Positions 61,863 to 64,000 of a DNA stretch of 64,000 nt are shown piece by piece. The DNA comes from Loxodes magnus (Eukaryota; Ciliophora; Karyorelictea; Loxodida; Loxodidae): positions 1,302,001 through 1,366,000 of the forward strand of contig CAMPDV010000006.1 in assembly GCA_946699065.1 (NCBI GenBank). The letters are read 5' to 3'. A program made the position numbers and the translations under genes. The notes beneath the pieces are model-generated. The model saw only the letters and a program-made list of their open reading frames with translations. It had not been told where the DNA came from and did not search any database. Positions within the stretch are counted from its first letter, which is position 1; every line of letters begins with the position of its first letter.

Positions 61863-62818
61863 AAGTGGCTTAGGGTAATATATATAACGTAAATTCGACT
61901 ACTAATAGTTGTGAGGTGATAAAATTTAAAAGTTACAATGAATTTCCTTAAAAGTTTTAAATAAATGCCTCAAGAACATTCGAAGACCTCAATGCCAAAA
62001 CTACTAAAAAAGAAATTTAAAATTCGAAAGATGCAGATAATTGATTTCTTCCTCCTTTATTCCAAGGTTAAAATCACGTTTGCCTGACTCATTCTTGACT
62101 TCCATAAGTTGTTTAGAAATAAAGCAATTAGGAAATTAACTTGAAATAGAATAAAATTTTATAATCTAAACAAACGAACTCAATAGCAGTCAATTAAAGA
62201 AATATAAATTAGATTGCAAAAGAAAGTACGGCAAGCTCTTCTTAAAACTCCAAAAAATGCTCTTATAATTCAAGTCCGAAGCGTCAAATAAGCCCTTTCT
62301 ATAATAATGATTACAAGATAATAGAAAACTTTAATTTAGGCTAAATGTATTAAATTATCAGATAGAAGAAAGACTTAAATGAAATAAAAGCACTGTATCC
62401 TGACTTAAGGTCTAAGGATTTTCCTAAAAGAAGAGCTCTGCAAAGTTCTCTTGTTAAATAAAAACATGGAACTAAGGCTTATGAAAATATCTAAAATTAA
62501 AACTAATTACTATTATAGCCAAGTATTAATATTTCTAAATTTTAGCCTGAAGAAAATTAAACAGCTTAAAGAAAGGAATCTGAAAAAAGGAAAAAATATA
62601 AATATAATAAAAAAATCTAAATTAAAGTAAACTAAGAATAAAGAAACATTCACGCTATAGTGGAGCCTCAAACAACAAGAAACTATTAAGATAAAGATTT
62701 CGATTTAAAATGTTGGACTCCTTATTCATCTAGCGATGACTCGTTCTCTAATTAACTCCAAATTAATTGTATGCTTAATTTATTAATTAAATACCTTTAA
62801 TTGTTATTTTATTATTGA
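61850..62818 (+). CDS. Ser/Gln/Lys-rich protein of unknown function
   Basis: A 322-aa frame from ATG 61850 to TGA 62816-62818. The N-terminus (NIYNVNSTTNSCEVIKFKSY) and a middle block (RSKDFPKRRALQSSLV) look ordered; the rest is basic and rich in Ser, Gln and Asn. The last 20 residues are hydrophobic and may be artefactual if the true end is earlier. The first 13 bases overlap the preceding frame, unusual in a nuclear genome, so this start or the neighbour's end is probably wrong. Confidence 0.5.
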
Positions 62819-64000
62819 CATTAAGAATCAAATCTAAACATCGTTTTATTATATTTTCTAGAATATTTATTTAATTATTTTAACATATATAAGATTAAGC
62901 AAACTATCCTCAATATTAGATGCTCTATTTTTTTATAAGTATAATACATTTTTAAATAATAAAATTTAAATAATTTCATTAATTACAAAGCTATCATTAT
63001 ATAGATCTAAGCATATGTAGTATTATAATCAATAATTTAATTGAAATTTTATTCTTTATATTTCTAATACTTTACCTATTTTAAATTTAACAAAGAACAT
63101 TTGCTATTTTAATCTAAGACCTGAAATAAGGCTTTTACTTAATTTGAATAATTAATTTTAGTTGATAAACATGATTAAAAAAAAGAAGAATTTTAGATAG
63201 AAACTAAGGGAAGGTTATTATTTAATCAAAAAATAGTGATTTTGCCTTAAGTAACTCAATAAAAAGAATTTATATTTACTAAGAAAGTTTTGAATAAATC
63301 TCATATAAATTGTACTCATTAAGTTCACTTTTTATATTTTCCTTATATAATCTAAATATTAAAAATTTAATTATAAACTATATTAAAAAAATAAAATTTA
63401 TTTGCTCTAGTTACTTCATTTTATCATTTTAAATTTAAATGATAAAAGTAAAAATATTAAAGTAAGTATTAAGAAAATAAATATCTAAAAACTATTTGAA
63501 TAACCATAAGAAGTATAATTAAGACTTTTAAATTTTTACCCTATTTAATAAAATTTTGTTTCTTTGCTAATTAGCAAGAATTTTAATTTGAAAGAAAAAA
63601 TCTTTTTAATAAAGAAAAAGATGAATAATTGTATTAAATCTAAACATTTTTAAATAAAATAACATAAATAATAGTTCATTATAAAAATGCTTTAATTATA
63701 AATAATAAAGCTTATAGATTTAGTATTATATTTGTATATTTACATTATTCTTTTTTTATATTGTTTAATCTGGAATTATATTAAACTTAATTTCAATTAA
63801 ATTTCAATTAAATTTCAATTTAAATTTAAAAATCTAAATTGAAAGCAAGTACCTGCTTTTAGTACTTTAAATATATTTTATCAAAAATAAATTTTTTTAT
63901 TTAACAAACGCAAAAGTAATAAATTTATAAATTTCTCCAGATTAAGAAATTAGATCTTCTATTATTCAAATAAGGTTTTATTTTATTCTTTATCAAATAT
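62819..64000. other. AT-rich region with short tandem repeat
   Basis: AT-rich to the window end. At 63791-63822 the 11-bp unit TTTCAATTAAA repeats almost three times. A plus frame from ATG 63172 is open but low-complexity and not called. Confidence 0.45.

Noticed and set aside
63172..63846. Plus-strand open frame starting MIKKKKNF
   Set aside because: Low-complexity AT-driven sequence with no protein features.
1..64000. tRNA genes, rRNA genes, telomere repeats, CRISPR arrays
   Set aside because: I looked for T-loop-like GGTTCGAATCC, rRNA cores, G/C-rich telomere repeats and spaced direct repeats and found none that hold up.

Overview
ORGANISM. The window looks like nuclear DNA of a ciliate with all three standard stop codons reassigned. 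TAA and TAG read as glutamine throughout, and TGA reads as tryptophan at conserved Trp positions (for example the LPWG motif of Lon) yet also ends most genes. The DNA is very AT-rich. Recognisable genes are cut by tiny GT..AG introns of 17 to 23 nt. This fits a karyorelictean such as Loxodes (genetic code 27), or a Condylostoma-like heterotrich (code 28); I favour the first because heterotrich introns are typically about 15 nt. Gene density is moderate and the gaps are long, so this is not a gene-sized macronuclear chromosome. Since every codon can be sense, an open frame alone is weak evidence here. Calls rest on conserved motifs, intron-restored frames and plausible TGA ends.

LAYOUT. 1-16.4 kb: a truncated TRP-like channel with coiled coil and EF-hands, a SAM plus cyclin Y-type protein, a coiled-coil protein (minus), an N-myristoylated CDPK-like pseudokinase, two small proteins, a pepsin-type aspartic protease (minus) and a coiled-coil protein with a Cys/His tail. 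16.8-17.1 kb: a GC-elevated island that may be a structured RNA. 18.3-26.5 kb, all minus: calpain, a weakly supported helical protein, an NSUN2-type RNA cytosine methyltransferase and a Myb-like protein. 29-36.5 kb: a small membrane protein, a PITH-domain protein, a Gln-rich coiled-coil protein and an HSPA12-type Hsp70. 36.9-42.1 kb, minus: a 1,423-aa axonemal dynein light-chain-domain protein and a small protein. 43.1-44.6 kb: a four-TM protein, then a duplicated 60-nt hairpin block and five 19-bp tandem repeats. 45.4-47.4 kb, minus: a RINGv plus FHA protein.

47.6-51.5 kb is the strangest part. Two near-identical 466-bp arms lie in inverted orientation, each inside a gene-like frame with its own ends, and enclose a Gag-like ORF with a zinc knuckle plus a diverged fragment of the same ORF. 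51.7-53.6 kb (minus): a basic protein and a multi-TM RING-H2 protein. Then a GDT1/TMEM165 transporter, mitochondrial Lon (minus), AT-rich desert, and two small genes near 62 kb.

FUNCTION. The genes are ordinary eukaryotic housekeeping and signalling genes (proteolysis, RNA modification, cation transport, cilia, ubiquitin) with no operon logic. Several neighbours are divergent and probably share promoter regions. Interest lies in the code, the micro-introns, some domain fusions and the repeat structures at 44 kb and 47-51 kb.
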